A DNA stretch of 64,000 nucleotides from Datnioides undecimradiatus (GCA_008933995.1 WARS01000033.1:2663813-2727812), one strand, 5' to 3'; counted from the stretch's first letter, positions 46,301 through 56,913 are shown. Numbers and translations: made by a program. The notes: generated by a model not told the origin, from the letters alone.

Positions 46301-49300
46301 TTCAAACATGGACAGGATGACCTGCTGGAGAATATCAAGAGGAAGGTGGGATCATGTCTCTGTTATCTGTGTCATCTGCTCTCCACTCCCTCTCTCACCA
46401 CCTTTAAACAAGCTCTCAAAACATACTTCTTCAAATTCGCCTTCCCCTGAAAACATCTTCCCCAGTCTCATTTCACTTACTGTAAAGTGCTATATAAATG
46501 TAATATGTGATTATTATTATTATTATTATTATTATTTCCATTTGTCACCAAAATTTACAGCAGTATTTGAGAAGCATAAGTTGCTACTACCATGAAAAAT
46601 ATGCAACATTGAATAGATAACTTAAAACACATTAAAAACATCCCATATTATCATTATATGTGTAGGGCATACTCATTTTCACATAGCAAACATTAATGGA
46701 TTAAAAGTGTTATCCACTTGCTATAAATGTTATCTGACCACCACTTCACTGTAACATTTAATAAACACTTGTTTTGACAGGGGACCAAGAGTCAGACAGG
46801 ATGTCTGTCTCATGTCCTTTGTCTCATGTCCCACATCGCAAACATGTCTGTACAGATTTGTTAAGTCAAAGTAGTTCAACTTGGACAAATTGCTTGTCAT
46901 GACAAATTAAACTTTGTTCAAGAGTGTGCAAAACATCAACATCAAAACAAGGAATCTACAATATAAAACATATTCTGGTTGCTTTAACACTTTTTTGTTT
47001 CCTACATAATTCCATATGTGTTCCTTCATAGTTTTGATGTCTTCAAAAACACAAGAAAAAACAAGAAAAAACAAAACTACACCTAGTCTGCACACTTTCA
47101 TAATGGGGATACTAGCCATGTTCAGAATTAACTAATCACTATTAAAATTACGCCTGTAGGTACATTTGACTGGTACTGTATATGAATTAAATTGTTTGAA
47201 CTATTCCTTCATACTAGTTTTTCTGGCCTTAATGCTTCCAGTATTAAGATATTATAAACACAAGATTTAATTGTAATTTCTGTTTGTCAGGTTTCTAATG
47301 CTAGGCCAGAGGACAATAAGATTCGACAGGAAGACCTGACCAAGATATTGGCAAGTGTCCAAAATGTTCACAGCAAACAGGAGAACATTGATGCCAGATT
47401 GGCAACACTCAAAAGGTGAGTTTAAAGCTCTATACAGGTGAGTGCAAAAAAATTATGTAAAACAATGGCCAAACTGTCATTGTCATTGACTGAGGGAGGA
47501 CAGTTAAAGTTTGGAGCACCTTTCCAAGACAACGTTCACAAGATGTTTTACATCATAAAAACAACAGCAAACAAGTGTTGATGATATAACATTAGGAAAA
47601 ACATCAATAAAACAAAAAAAAAAATTAACAATAGAACACATGGTACACGAAAGAAATAAAGAAAGATCACAGAGCTAGGCTACGTGTGCCAAGACTTAGC
47701 CATCCTAATCTCCGGAAGGTTGCCCCAAAATCTGGGGGTGTGATGGCAAATGCTCTGTCTGGTGTGACATTCCCATGCTGGCCTGCCAGTACAAATGGAT
47801 TTTACATTAGCCAGAAATGGTTGGTTCGCAGGAGCTAAACTGTTTCATAAGCAACAACTGTGTTTTTGTGTAATTGCTCCCACTGCAGGAAGGATAAAAT
47901 AAGATTCTTACACTCAAGTTTTTAAAGTTTTAATATCAATACTTATAACAGGTATCCAGTGCAAAGATTTGAGGATAGGTAGATTATTTTTATTCTGCTC
48001 TGCACGCTAACTAAAACTCAAACGATATCTCAAATAGGCAAGACTGCTCCTGCTGACAAAACCTTCTGTCCTAACCTTATAAGCTACAGTCACTAGCTGC
48101 TAATTAACTTTCATAAATATTTATTCTTTTTCCTGATTTATTCAAGTACTTTTCAAGGAGCAAGTGAATAAAACATCAGACTCTGCTGTGCATTTTCTTT
48201 ATGACACACAAACATTAAGAAATACTGTATCTCATAGTGGGACAACATTGCCATCTGTTACTGTCAAAACAGGTATTATATTGTGCATGCTTTACAAAAA
48301 ACTATGCACAAAAAGGTATAAAAGGAATTGCAGGTCAAGAGAGAAATGTAAAAGGCACAGAACACAGAAGAACACAGACACAGAAGACAAGAAAAAACAA
48401 AACTACACCTAGTCTGCACACTTTCATAATGGGGATACTAGCCATGTTCAGAATTAACTAATCACTATTAAAATTATGCCTGTAGGTACATAGTTAACAT
48501 GTTGTCTAACCCTAGTTCTGGCAGAAACCTCAAGGCATAAGCTGTTTTTTGGATAGGTGTCCCCATTAGATAACAACTGTTTGAGTGACATGAGTAACAT
48601 GGTGCTGATAATGTTCAGTTTAGTGAGCATGAGTTTTGATGTTAGCCGGACACAGACACATAAACAGCAGTACTGGGTACCTGGGTAGTAGATTAAAAAT
48701 TCTTTGTGGAGGAAGAGCAGACCACTGATTTATATAATGAACTAAAAGGTAGGCATTAATACAGCTTTTGCACACAGTTGACGTTATCAGACTGGTTCTG
48801 CCAAACCAGTATGTCACATGCGCACGCGCACACACACACACTTTTATGTATATAAATTACTCAGGGCGCTCCTAGTTATAATAGTTGTTGCCAAAAATGG
48901 TCCAGTTAACCAAGCAATAGAATATAGTACAACTGCCATTTCTGTCATTTCATATTATGCATTATGCATACTAATTACTTTAGAACTAAATGATTTTCCT
49001 GTCCATTTTTTCATTTTCTTGTCTTCAAATGTAACTTTCTCTGCTTTTAAGGGAGAATGAAGCACTGTGGAGGGAGATCTCAGATCTAAGACAGAAACAT
49101 GCCCACCAACAGCAGCTCATTAAAAAGGTGAGCACGTCACTAGAACATTAGTTTATAGTATCTGGAGGTGTACTCACATATATGCCATCAGTGGCAAAAC
49201 CTAAATTTGTGATATTTTTTCTGAAAGAAAATTGTTTGCTGTTCATAGCACTAGATAAACCGTTTTACTACCCATTCAACTTCATAAAAATCTTTCAGAT

Positions 49301-52300
49301 TACTTTTCATTGTTGTAGTATTTTTATTCTGCACATTTTTATTATGCTGCATTGCCTGAGCCTGAGTCATTACGCATTCTCTACAACTTTTGTGAATTGT
49401 GCATCATTCTCAGAAGAGCAATTTTTGAATCCCTGATATTACCATTTCACATTTTTACATTTCACCACTAGTATGTTCTAAAACAAAAACAGTATTTTAG
49501 TATAAGTAGGAACAAACAAACAATGGTGCAGAACATTCAACTCCATCTTTATCAAGGATTTGCTTTTGGTGGACAGGAATACTTGAATTGCATATTTTTG
49601 GATGGCTCATGTCTGATGTAACCAAAGCCAGCAAAGTGACATGTTCATCTGTGGCAACTGAGCTGGAAATCCTGTTGTTCTTTTTTCAGTTGATACATTT
49701 CATCGTCACATTGGTACAGAACAACCGCATCCTGAATTTAAAGCGCAAAAGGTGAGTTCACATTGTGTTTGATCCTTCAGCTGTTATATGAGTGAGATTA
49801 CTGGTCCTTTAAATGATTGACCCTCTAAACCCACGGTCACCAATAGGCAGACTGCAGTCCACGTCCGGACGAAGACTCTGTCCTGTCTGGACCCAGAGCC
49901 AGAACCGTCATATCACTGAGTTTTATTCAGTTTTAGCAGAGGTTACATTTTAGATTACATGCGACTGTTAGCTGTCAGCCAATCACAGGCAGAGTAGGGT
50001 AGGCCTTTGCTGAATGGAGGTGCGGAAAACCTGCATGAACCATGAACATACTAAAAAAACTAATATCGCTCAAGGCTCACTGATGACAATCTTCACACAT
50101 GCATGAGGATGACACTGACGCTATTCCAGCCCAGATTTAAAATCCTGGCAGACCAAGCAAGAGCTCACTTCTCTCTCTAAACTATCATTTCTCATGAAAT
50201 TATGGCTTAGTGTGGTAGGGTCTCATAGGAGGGGTTTTTTGTCAGAGCTAAGCATTTTGTCTTTCCCTGATGATTTTCATATCTCAAAGCTAGATTCTGT
50301 TAGGATAGAATGACTGATCTGTGTCAACCTCTTGAGCCGTATGTTGCCAGGGTAACACGTAGGAGTCACAGTCCTGCAGACTGTGTGCATTACTTTGTGT
50401 TAATGTTATAGAAACTCATAGTTATTTCCGTGTGCCTTTTATTCATTAATATGATTCCAAAAGAGAGACTGATTGAAGCACTAAAGCCCGGTACTTGATG
50501 TATTTATAAGATAAGAAAGTAGGTCATTTTACTGCTTTGAATTATGTCTTCTATTCTATAATTCTGCAATTCTACAATGCCATTTTGGCAGAAGCTTTTA
50601 TCCAAAGTTTCTTGAAGGTTGTGAGGCACTCTGCAGATAGAATGAAGTTTGATAACTCATTCCACCACTGAGGGATGGCAGAGGAGAAGAGTGCTTGCTT
50701 GTGATTTTGGGCCCCGCTTTGATGTTGGGACTAGGCATCTTTCACTGGCTTAGCATATAGAGCGGGATGGAGTGTAGACTTGGATGAGGGGGTTCAGGTA
50801 GCCAGGAGCAGTTTTAGTCAGCAAGCCTCAATGAGCAGCGACTGGGAGCCAGTGGAGAGATATGAACAGAGGGGTGATGTGAACGGGGGGATGCTTTTTT
50901 AGTTTGGTTGAAGACCAGACAAGCTGCTGCATTCTGGATCATCTACAGTGGTATGAGTGTGCGTATGTGGAGACCAGCAAGTAGGGAGTTAGCATAACAA
51001 ACTGTGCATCATATGACCTAACCTTGACCTAATTAGTTTTCAAAAGACTTGTCAAATTTACAGTTTGTCGCTACAAATTTTGTCGACAATCTGTCTGAAT
51101 TTATGTGTCATAGGTGTCTCCGAATAAAATTTGTAATTTAGCAATAGCTGTCCTAATAATCATGCTGCAACAATATTGGTTTTCTATAACTAGATATTGG
51201 TTTGTGTTTTATGGTTTTGATAAGACAAAGGAAAGAAAAAAATAAATACTCAATGTTAATCATGAACTTTTTGAATGACTTATATGACTATTCTGTTATT
51301 AAAATTGTCACATTTTCGTCTACAAAAGATACCTAGTAAATCAACAAGCAGTTTTACTCATGATAAGCACTCATTATAAACTCTAATTTGGAAAAATATT
51401 AAATGTGTGTGCCATCTTTTTGACAGACCAGTTCTTATGAACAGCAGTGGAAAGAAGCCCAAATACATTCATCAAATCTACGATGAAAAAGTGTGTGTTG
51501 AGCAGGTCAGTAAATAGCTACCTACATAATATAATCTGACATAAATGTGGAATAATTTACCTACAGAGACTACTTGTGAATCTGTTTATTCCTGATACGT
51601 ATATTTTACTTTCAAGACTACATGTTTATGTAAATAATACATGTAGATAAATATAAATAATGTTGAATGTGGTATGTACTGGAAATAGTTCTAACTCTGA
51701 CCATGTGTATTCTGTTCAGTCATCTGTCAACAGCCTGAATGGTGTGAAGGGACCAGAGATATCAGATGATGTTATCATCTGTGACTTGACAGACAATGAT
51801 AAAGAAGTGACGGCTGAGATCATGCATGGGTCACCCAGAGCTTATGAGCAAGGGTAAGATTATTTACCTCTGACTTTTAAAGACATTCACACTATGGTAC
51901 CGCTCTGAAACTGCCAGATGCAATACATGAGCTTTGTGCTTTGATCGTCTATTAAAGTTCTTACACAGTCGCGAATTAGTTGTAACCTGACAAGCCAAAT
52001 GGTTTGTTTCACAGATCCACCCAGGAAGGCAAGGCAAGGTAAAGCAAATTTATTTGTATACCAAATTTTAACAATAAGGCAAAGTGGTTTGCGTAAAGCA
52101 TAAAAGCCATGAAGAAGAAACAAAAAAAACCTTTACTAAAATGTTAAATAGAAAATTAATAGAATAAGACAGTTAAACAGGAGAATAATAGTGACAGTAC
52201 AGTGTAATATATTAATCAGAAATCTTAGTTTGATTTAAGTTAAAGGCAGTGGCATACAGGAAAGCCTTTAGCCTTGATTTTAAAGAATTGAGAGGTGCAG

Positions 52301-54471
52301 TTTTCTGTTCAGTCCTTATATGGGGGCACAAAAGCTAAACACTGCTTCTCCATTTTGGTTTTGACTGTGGGAACAGTAACCCGACAAGAGGTGTCTGGAT
52401 GATTTTTGTCATAGCAGCAAAATAGAAATTTATTTACATCCAATTGTTGAATTGGTCAGTGCATTTAGTCTCCTCTATTATACAGTTATAAAAAACTGTG
52501 TGTCATCTGCACAATATTGTTAATGTGTTTGGTTGTGTTCTATGATCTGAGCTAGCGGGAGCACATAGACGCACAGAATGGAGCCTTTGGGAACTTTACA
52601 TGTATTTTTGCCCTCAATAATGTGTACTTACCTATAGTCTGAAATGTACTAAAGCATACATGGAAACAGTCACAAAAAATTAGGTAACTTACCAGTTAGA
52701 GGTGTTTTCTGCAGGGAAAACTAATGTTCTTTTGTGGAATTCACAACAACACTAACTCATGAGATTAATGAAAGAAAATGGGATAAATTAGGAAACAGAG
52801 TCTCCAACAGAAAAAAAGCTGCATTTTGACATTTCATTAGTTGTGGAAAAGCAATGAAAGAGCAGCCATACCGTTTAACAAGTTAGCCAACTTTTTCTGA
52901 TGAAAAAGAGAAAGCTACAGTTGTTTGACAGTTAGAAGTTAGGAGAGTTAAATCAGATCATAACATATCAGAACATATAAATCAGATCTCATACATAATT
53001 GCCATGGTTGCGGTAATAGTTAAGATGAGACCTGCAGGTTGGAAGCTTCAGCAAATTTTTTTTTGATAAAACAAAAGGGAACCAAGCCTGGTCGGAAAAA
53101 GTGAAGACAAGAGTGATAACACTATTGTGACCACTGACCAATAAGTTGTTAGCAGTAAAACTAGGTGTTGAAATGAAATTAAGTTTTTTGTTATTTTCAA
53201 CGTAGGCAACTCAGGACAAAGGTATTGAAAGTAACTTTGGTTTTGTGTCATTCTAATAGTTATTTATTGATTAAATCCTGAGCCAGGGTTTGAATGTAAG
53301 AAGACCATCTGTCCAACTGTCAACTGTCCAACTTTACAATGAAAAAGCAGGAATTTTTAGGCAGGGGCCAATATTACACAAATGCCTTCCTTACTACAAA
53401 ACAAGTTGCCATTAGGAGTTTTCAGTATATTCAATTGGAAACAGTGTCATTTCTATAATTTCTTAATGGCATGCTGTTTTTGTTTCTTTCCTTCAGTGAT
53501 GTAGAAATCGTGGAAGTAGAGCTGGACAGCTGTACAGTGCTACCAGCTGAGACAGAAGTGAGCACCACCTGCACAGCTGACATCAAACAAACAGAGGCTG
53601 ATGTGTCAGATAACAGCCAGAGAAGCATAACTTTAGACAGCAGTGGACTGACCAGCAGCATTATGCAGCTCAATAAATCCTCAGGCCTGAGTCTGGAGGA
53701 CCCTGTCAAGATGATGGACTCCATACTAAATGAGAGTGGAGCAATATCACAAAACATCAACCTGCTGGGCAAGTAAGTACTAACCTTGATTATATATATT
53801 TTACATTTTAAATACATGTTTAAAGGACTTGTTAATGATAGATTGATCTACATAAATCTAACAAAAAATCTTTGTTCTAATGTGTTTTTGACGTGTACAG
53901 TATTAAAATTTTGTGTAGCCATACTTTCTAGCTATGTTGTTCTCTAGCTGTAGTTCAAACTTTACATAGTCCATGTTTTTATCAATTACATATGCACTAT
54001 GGACTTGGACAAGTTTCAAGCTTGCCCTCCCATTTTCTGTGGCGCCATCAAACTAAGTAGCAATGCAACCTGTGCCTTTTTATGTATATGTAAACCCCTC
54101 GTTATCAGATTAATAAAATATCAGGTTATGCTGTTACTGTTGTGAAATACATATAATCTGAAAGTTAAGCGATCAGAAGCTGACAACCTAAGAGGAAGCA
54201 CTGCCATGCAACATTTGTATGTTCAGCAAAAGAAACAATCAATTACCAGCCCATAAACCAGTATAAGAATAGTAATTAATGTCATTGGTTATTGATGGTG
54301 ACTCTGTCTGTCTGTCTGTCTGTCTGTCTGTTTTGTCAGGGTAGAGCTGATGGACTATCTGGACAGTATTGACTGCAGTCTGGAGGACTTCCAGGCCATG
54401 CTTTATGGAAAACAGTTTGGTATTGATTTTGAGGTAAAATGACATCACATACACTGCAAAAAGCACTTATC

Positions 54472-54503
<32 letters not shown>

Positions 54504-56913
54504 ATCTGATTAATATCTGATTAATACCTCTTCAGACTTAAAGTTATAGTATGCAGGTTGTTGTTGGTGATGCAAACGCAAAGTTTCCATCCCCCATCCG
54601 TAGCCAAGTAAGCGAGGTATTGGAAAAAGTAGTTCATATGACAAATAAAGCAAAAGGGAAACAGAGCCCCATACTGTCCATCATGGGCTCTCTGCTCTGA
54701 ATGTGTTAGTCACACAAACAGAACAAACAGCTCTGAAGCTGTACTTAGCAGAGAGCAACAAAAAAGCAGGAGAAACTAATACTAGTGAGGGATACTTTTC
54801 TAAGAGTTTGGGTTTGTTTTTTTTTGTTTTTTTCACAAAATCCTGCATACTAGACCTTTTAACTTTTGACAGTTTTTGCTCACTTTGGCTTCATGTGAAA
54901 CACGAAGGTTTAATATCAATAGTTGTCATTTCCTCAGAATCACAGACAAAAATGTTTTGACACTAATGACATAGGATAAAAAGTGGCTAGAAAATATATA
55001 TGGGTATACATTTTGAAGCCTACAAGTAAAAAACAGAATATTAAGACAGTAACTTTGGAAAATACCCACTTGATTTGTGAACCATTGACTGCTAAAGCCT
55101 CATATTAGTCTAAGCTTACAATAATATAATTTTTACAAAGAGGAAATACTGTGTTACATTTGCATCAAGGGACACAGCCATGGTTATATCTGTCTAAGCT
55201 AATGTTTGTAAGACAGATTTTAAAAAATGTAAAAGCCAGCTATACTTTTAAAAACTAGGCTGTCATCCTATGATGAGTTTAAAGCTATTTTTCTACTCAT
55301 CATTTTGTCTTCTTGTATTTTCAGGAGAATATGTCCTCAAAAGAGAACACTGCACAGCTGAATAAAGGCAGGGCAGAGGAAGACAACACAGGTGCGTGGA
55401 GGATACTGTATAGTGTGTGTGTGTGTGTGTGTGCGTGAGTTCAAAAGTCAAGGGGAAAAGCAAGTGTTTTTTTTTTTTTTTAAGAGTCACAAGCTGAAGA
55501 CATCCAGTGCATTTTTGACTTTGAATCCATGTTGAATGTGTATGCGGGTGTCTTAGTGGACACGGCATTGATAGCAATCACTTTGACACAGTGTCAGACC
55601 TGAATTCACTTTCTCTATATTTTTGGAATCCATCAAGTTCAAAGTTTAAGAGTTCTTAATGTCACATTAGAAATAAACTTTTTAATTTTCTTTACAGCTC
55701 TCCATTAAAATCTGTTACTCTTGACTGAAGTTGCTCAGTTTTGTGCAGAGAGTGAGTTAAGTGATGCTTCAAATGCCCCCTTTCATAAGATCAAGCACAA
55801 AGGTAGAGAGGGTCATCCACTAATCAGAAGGTGATGGCGGTTTGATCCCTGGCTCCTGTCTTTCAAGCACAAAGGTAGAGAGGGTCATCCACTAATCAGA
55901 AGGTGATGGCGGTTTGATCCCTGGCTCCTGTCTTTGGGCAAGACACTGAACTATTCCCATTGGTGTGTGAATGATTAAATTCATGCTTAGATTCCTTTCT
56001 GACAAGCAGCAGCTATCCACCATCAGTGCATGAATGTGTGTGATGGGTAAATGCTGATATGTAGTGTAGAGTGCTTTGGGTTGGCCAAAGACGGTGGGGT
56101 GACTGCGGCTTAATGGTAGAATGGGTTGTTCAACCTTCAGAGGATTGGTGGTTTGATCCCCGGCTCCTCTGGGCTGCATGTCGAAGTGTCCTTGGGCAAG
56201 ACATTTAACCCATAATTGGCCCTGATGCTGTGCCATCAGTGCATGAATGGGTTAGATTCCTTTGTTTCCTTAGTTTCAATGGGTGAATGTCTACTTGTAG
56301 TGTAAAGTGCTTTGAGAGGTCAGACGACTAGAAAAGCACTATATAAGTACAGGGCATCTACCATTTACCATATAAATGCAGTCCATTTACCACAACCACT
56401 GTTGTGATACCCATTATCTTTGATGGGTTCAGGGTTTTTTTGATTCAGCTAACAAAAGGAAAGCCTTGTTTTGTTGAACTTAATGCATTAGTTGTACAGC
56501 CCTCAAGCTGATTTTTTTCCTTTGTTTTTCTTGGTATGTGTTTATTTTTCCTGAACTCCATCCGTGTTATGTGTTCAGATAAGCAGCTGATCCAGTACAC
56601 CACCTGTCCTCTGCTGGCCTTCCTCGATGGCTGCACCCCTCATCCAGAAGTGGAACTGGGCACTGGCAGCAGCAGTACCAACTCCTCCAACACCAATCTC
56701 CTGCCCTCTTCCAGCTCTGATGCTTCTGTGGAACAGGAGCCACCATCAGAGCTGCTGGACACCAGTTTGGAGTCTAAGCAGCCTGCTCGTAGCTGTCTGA
56801 TTCGCCTAGAGCCTCTTACAGAGGCAGAGGCCAGCGAAGAGACACTCTTCTACCTATGTGAACTAAGTCCTGCTGAACCGGAGGCTGACTCAATTCAGCT
56901 GGACAAAGTGTGA
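43305..56913 (+). CDS. hsf2: Heat shock factor protein 2
   Basis: HSF2 is a nuclear transcription factor that trimerises and binds nGAAn heat shock elements. It acts in proteotoxic stress and in development. Twelve exons join in frame: 43305-43397, 43831-43939, 46218-46345, 47291-47415, 49052-49127, 49690-49751, 51427-51505, 51720-51853, 53497-53772, 54340-54433, 55325-55391, 56579-56913. All introns are GT-AG. The product has 525 residues, against 536 in human HSF2. The DNA-binding domain is residues 7-110, the HR-A/B coiled coil about 120-195, the basic LKRKR about 193-197, HR-C about 354-385 ([20 protein letters not shown]), and the C-terminal end has [16 protein letters not shown]. Lys82 lies in VKQE, the SUMO site known in mammals. 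These segments fit HSF2 rather than HSF1 or HSF4. ATG 43305 is chosen because [15 protein letters not shown] aligns with the HSF2 N-terminus. No stop or frameshift was found. Confidence 0.97.
43831..43939 (+). CDS. hsf2: hsf2 coding exon 2 (residues 32-68)
   Basis: DNA-binding domain with the recognition helix ([14 protein letters not shown]). Acceptor TTTACAG, donor GTAAGA, ending after the first base of codon 68 (Tyr). Confidence 0.96.
43940..46217 (+). other. hsf2: hsf2 intron 2
   Basis: A 2278-bp intron holding an antisense Rex6-like element at about 44780-45690. The rest is AT-rich, with a short AT array at about 44778-44795. Confidence 0.85.
44780..45690 (-). mobile_element. Rex6-like LINE 3' end with restriction-like endonuclease
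   Basis: The minus strand encodes one frame from 45707 to 44856, interrupted by a single stop at about 45216 (TAG, where TGG is expected before DFQAQTDK). It holds a zinc-finger-like [18 protein letters not shown], then [20 protein letters not shown], whose PD-(D/E)xK arrangement marks the restriction-like endonuclease of R2/R4-group elements, and ends [12 protein letters not shown]. In fish this C-terminus belongs to Rex6. The element is 5'-truncated and lies antisense to hsf2. It ends next to AT repeats at 44778-44795, with CA repeats at its other side. Confidence 0.85.
46218..46345 (+). CDS. hsf2: hsf2 coding exon 3 (residues 68-110)
   Basis: End of the DNA-binding domain ([19 protein letters not shown], then [20 protein letters not shown]). 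It includes Lys82 in the VKQE SUMO motif. Acceptor TATTCAG, donor GTGGGA, phase 0. Confidence 0.96.
46360..46538 (+). mobile_element. LINE 3' tail right after exon 3
   Basis: Starting within about 20-40 nt of the exon 3 donor, the sequence reads [19 protein letters not shown], the usual C-terminal end of L2/CR1-group LINEs. It is followed by AAAGTGCTATATAAATGTAA and an ATT array (46510-46537). This is a short, 5'-truncated sense insertion. Confidence 0.75.
47061..47164 (+). repeat. 104-bp direct repeat, copy 1 (intron 3)
   Basis: Matches 48387-48490 in 103 of 104 bases (ACGCC here, ATGCC there). It lies 126 bp upstream of exon 4. The origin is unknown. Confidence 0.93.
47291..47415 (+). CDS. 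hsf2: hsf2 coding exon 4 (residues 111-152)
   Basis: Start of HR-A/B ([20 protein letters not shown]). Acceptor TTTGTCAG, donor GTGAGT, ends after two bases of codon 152. Its length (125 nt) is not a multiple of three, so skipping it would shift the frame. Confidence 0.96.
47480..47960 (-). mobile_element. Possible LINE 3' remnant in intron 4
   Basis: The phrases TTTGGAGCACCTTTCCAAGAC and CTCCGGAAGGTTGCCCCAAA resemble the antisense 3' ends of fish LINEs such as 24806-25208 (GGTAGGTTATTCCAGATAGT). The frame is fully degraded. The match is by eye only. Confidence 0.4.
48387..48490 (+). repeat. 104-bp direct repeat, copy 2 (intron 4)
   Basis: Second copy of 47061-47164, in the same orientation 1326 bp downstream, with exon 4 between them. 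Confidence 0.93.
49052..49127 (+). CDS. hsf2: hsf2 coding exon 5 (residues 152-177)
   Basis: Central part of the HR-A/B coiled coil ([20 protein letters not shown]). Acceptor TTTTAAG, which is a weaker AAG than the usual CAG. Donor GTGAGC, phase 0. Confidence 0.95.
49690..49751 (+). CDS. hsf2: hsf2 coding exon 6 (residues 178-198)
   Basis: End of the HR-A/B zipper ([20 protein letters not shown]) with the basic cluster used as nuclear localisation signal in HSF2. Acceptor TTTTTCAG, donor GTGAGT. Confidence 0.95.
49835..50225 (+). mobile_element. hAT-like transposon fragment in intron 6
   Basis: GGTCACCAATAGGCAGACTG begins a stretch typical of fish hAT-derived repeats. Near 50100-50180 the frame reads [20 protein letters not shown], like the C-terminal dimerisation end of hAT transposases. 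Only an end piece is present. Confidence 0.5.
50575..50955 (-). mobile_element. LINE-type repeat in intron 6
   Basis: The antisense reading has the ordered phrases CCATTTTGGCAGAAGCTTTTATCC, GAGCAGCGACTGGGAGCCAG and AAGACCAGACAAGCTGCTGC, shared by a common fish LINE 3' region. No frame survives. The clade is unsure. Confidence 0.5.
51427..51505 (+). CDS. hsf2: hsf2 coding exon 7 (residues 198-224)
   Basis: Linker after HR-A/B ([20 protein letters not shown]). Acceptor TTGACAG, donor GTCAGT, phase 0. This part varies among HSF2 proteins. Confidence 0.92.
51720..51853 (+). CDS. hsf2: hsf2 coding exon 8 (residues 225-269)
   Basis: Contains [15 protein letters not shown], the counterpart of ISDDIIIYDVTDD in mammalian HSF2. 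Acceptor CTGTTCAG, donor GTAAGA, ends after two bases of codon 269. Confidence 0.93.
52020..52380 (-). mobile_element. LINE 3' remnant in intron 8
   Basis: Starts GGCAAGGCAAGGTAAAGCAA then TTTATTTGTATACCAAATTT, the antisense tail of fish LINEs (compare 24806). It is followed by a degraded C-terminal region near 52270-52370. Confidence 0.55.
53497..53772 (+). CDS. hsf2: hsf2 coding exon 9 (residues 269-361)
   Basis: Acidic and serine-rich regulatory region ([28 protein letters not shown]) and the start of HR-C (NINLLG). Acceptor CCTTCAG, donor GTAAGT, ends after two bases of codon 361. Confidence 0.95.
54303..54330 (+). repeat. (TCTG)7 microsatellite at exon 10 acceptor
   Basis: Seven exact TCTG units end nine bases before the acceptor AG (54338-54339) and make up most of the pyrimidine tract of intron 9. 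Confidence 0.97.
54340..54433 (+). CDS. hsf2: hsf2 coding exon 10 (residues 361-392)
   Basis: Core of HR-C ([20 protein letters not shown]), which in HSFs represses spontaneous trimerisation by packing against HR-A/B. Acceptor TTTTGTCAG, donor GTAAAA (a weaker donor), phase 0. Confidence 0.95.
54473..54502 (+). repeat. (GATT)7 microsatellite
   Basis: Seven GATT units begin 39 bp after the exon 10 donor. Confidence 0.95.
55325..55391 (+). CDS. hsf2: hsf2 coding exon 11 (residues 393-415)
   Basis: Poorly conserved, polar linker ([20 protein letters not shown]). Acceptor TTTTCAG, donor GTGCGT, ends after one base of codon 415. It fits between HR-C and the conserved DKQLIQY segment by position and phase. 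Confidence 0.88.
55413..55432 (+). repeat. (GT)10 microsatellite in intron 11
   Basis: A GT run starting 22 nt after the exon 11 donor. Confidence 0.9.
55790..56400 (+). mobile_element. Two tRNA-like SINE-type repeats in tandem
   Basis: Two related copies (about 55790-56090 and 56095-56400) share GGTTTGATCCC, close to the B box of an internal pol III promoter, GGCTCCTGTCT/GGCTCCTCTGG, TTGGGCAAGACA and TAGTGTA(G/A)AGTGCTTTG. The second ends CTATATAAGTACAGGGCATC and ACCATTTACCA, a common fish repeat ending. A tRNA-derived SINE is likely, but the A box was not verified. Confidence 0.6.
55791..55934 (+). repeat. Exact 72-bp tandem duplication
   Basis: Positions 55791-55862 and 55863-55934 are identical over all 72 bases. 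The unit covers the B-box-like part of the first SINE-type repeat. Confidence 0.95.
56579..56913 (+). CDS. hsf2: hsf2 coding exon 12 (residues 415-525) with stop
   Basis: Contains [18 protein letters not shown] and, near the end, [20 protein letters not shown], two of the best-conserved C-terminal pieces of HSF2. A serine-rich stretch lies between them. Acceptor GTGTTCAG. The stop TGA is at 56911-56913. Confidence 0.96.

Noticed and set aside
43305..56913. HSF1 or HSF4 instead of HSF2
   Set aside because: The C-terminal DKQLIQY and [16 protein letters not shown] segments and the [11 protein letters not shown] start fit HSF2.
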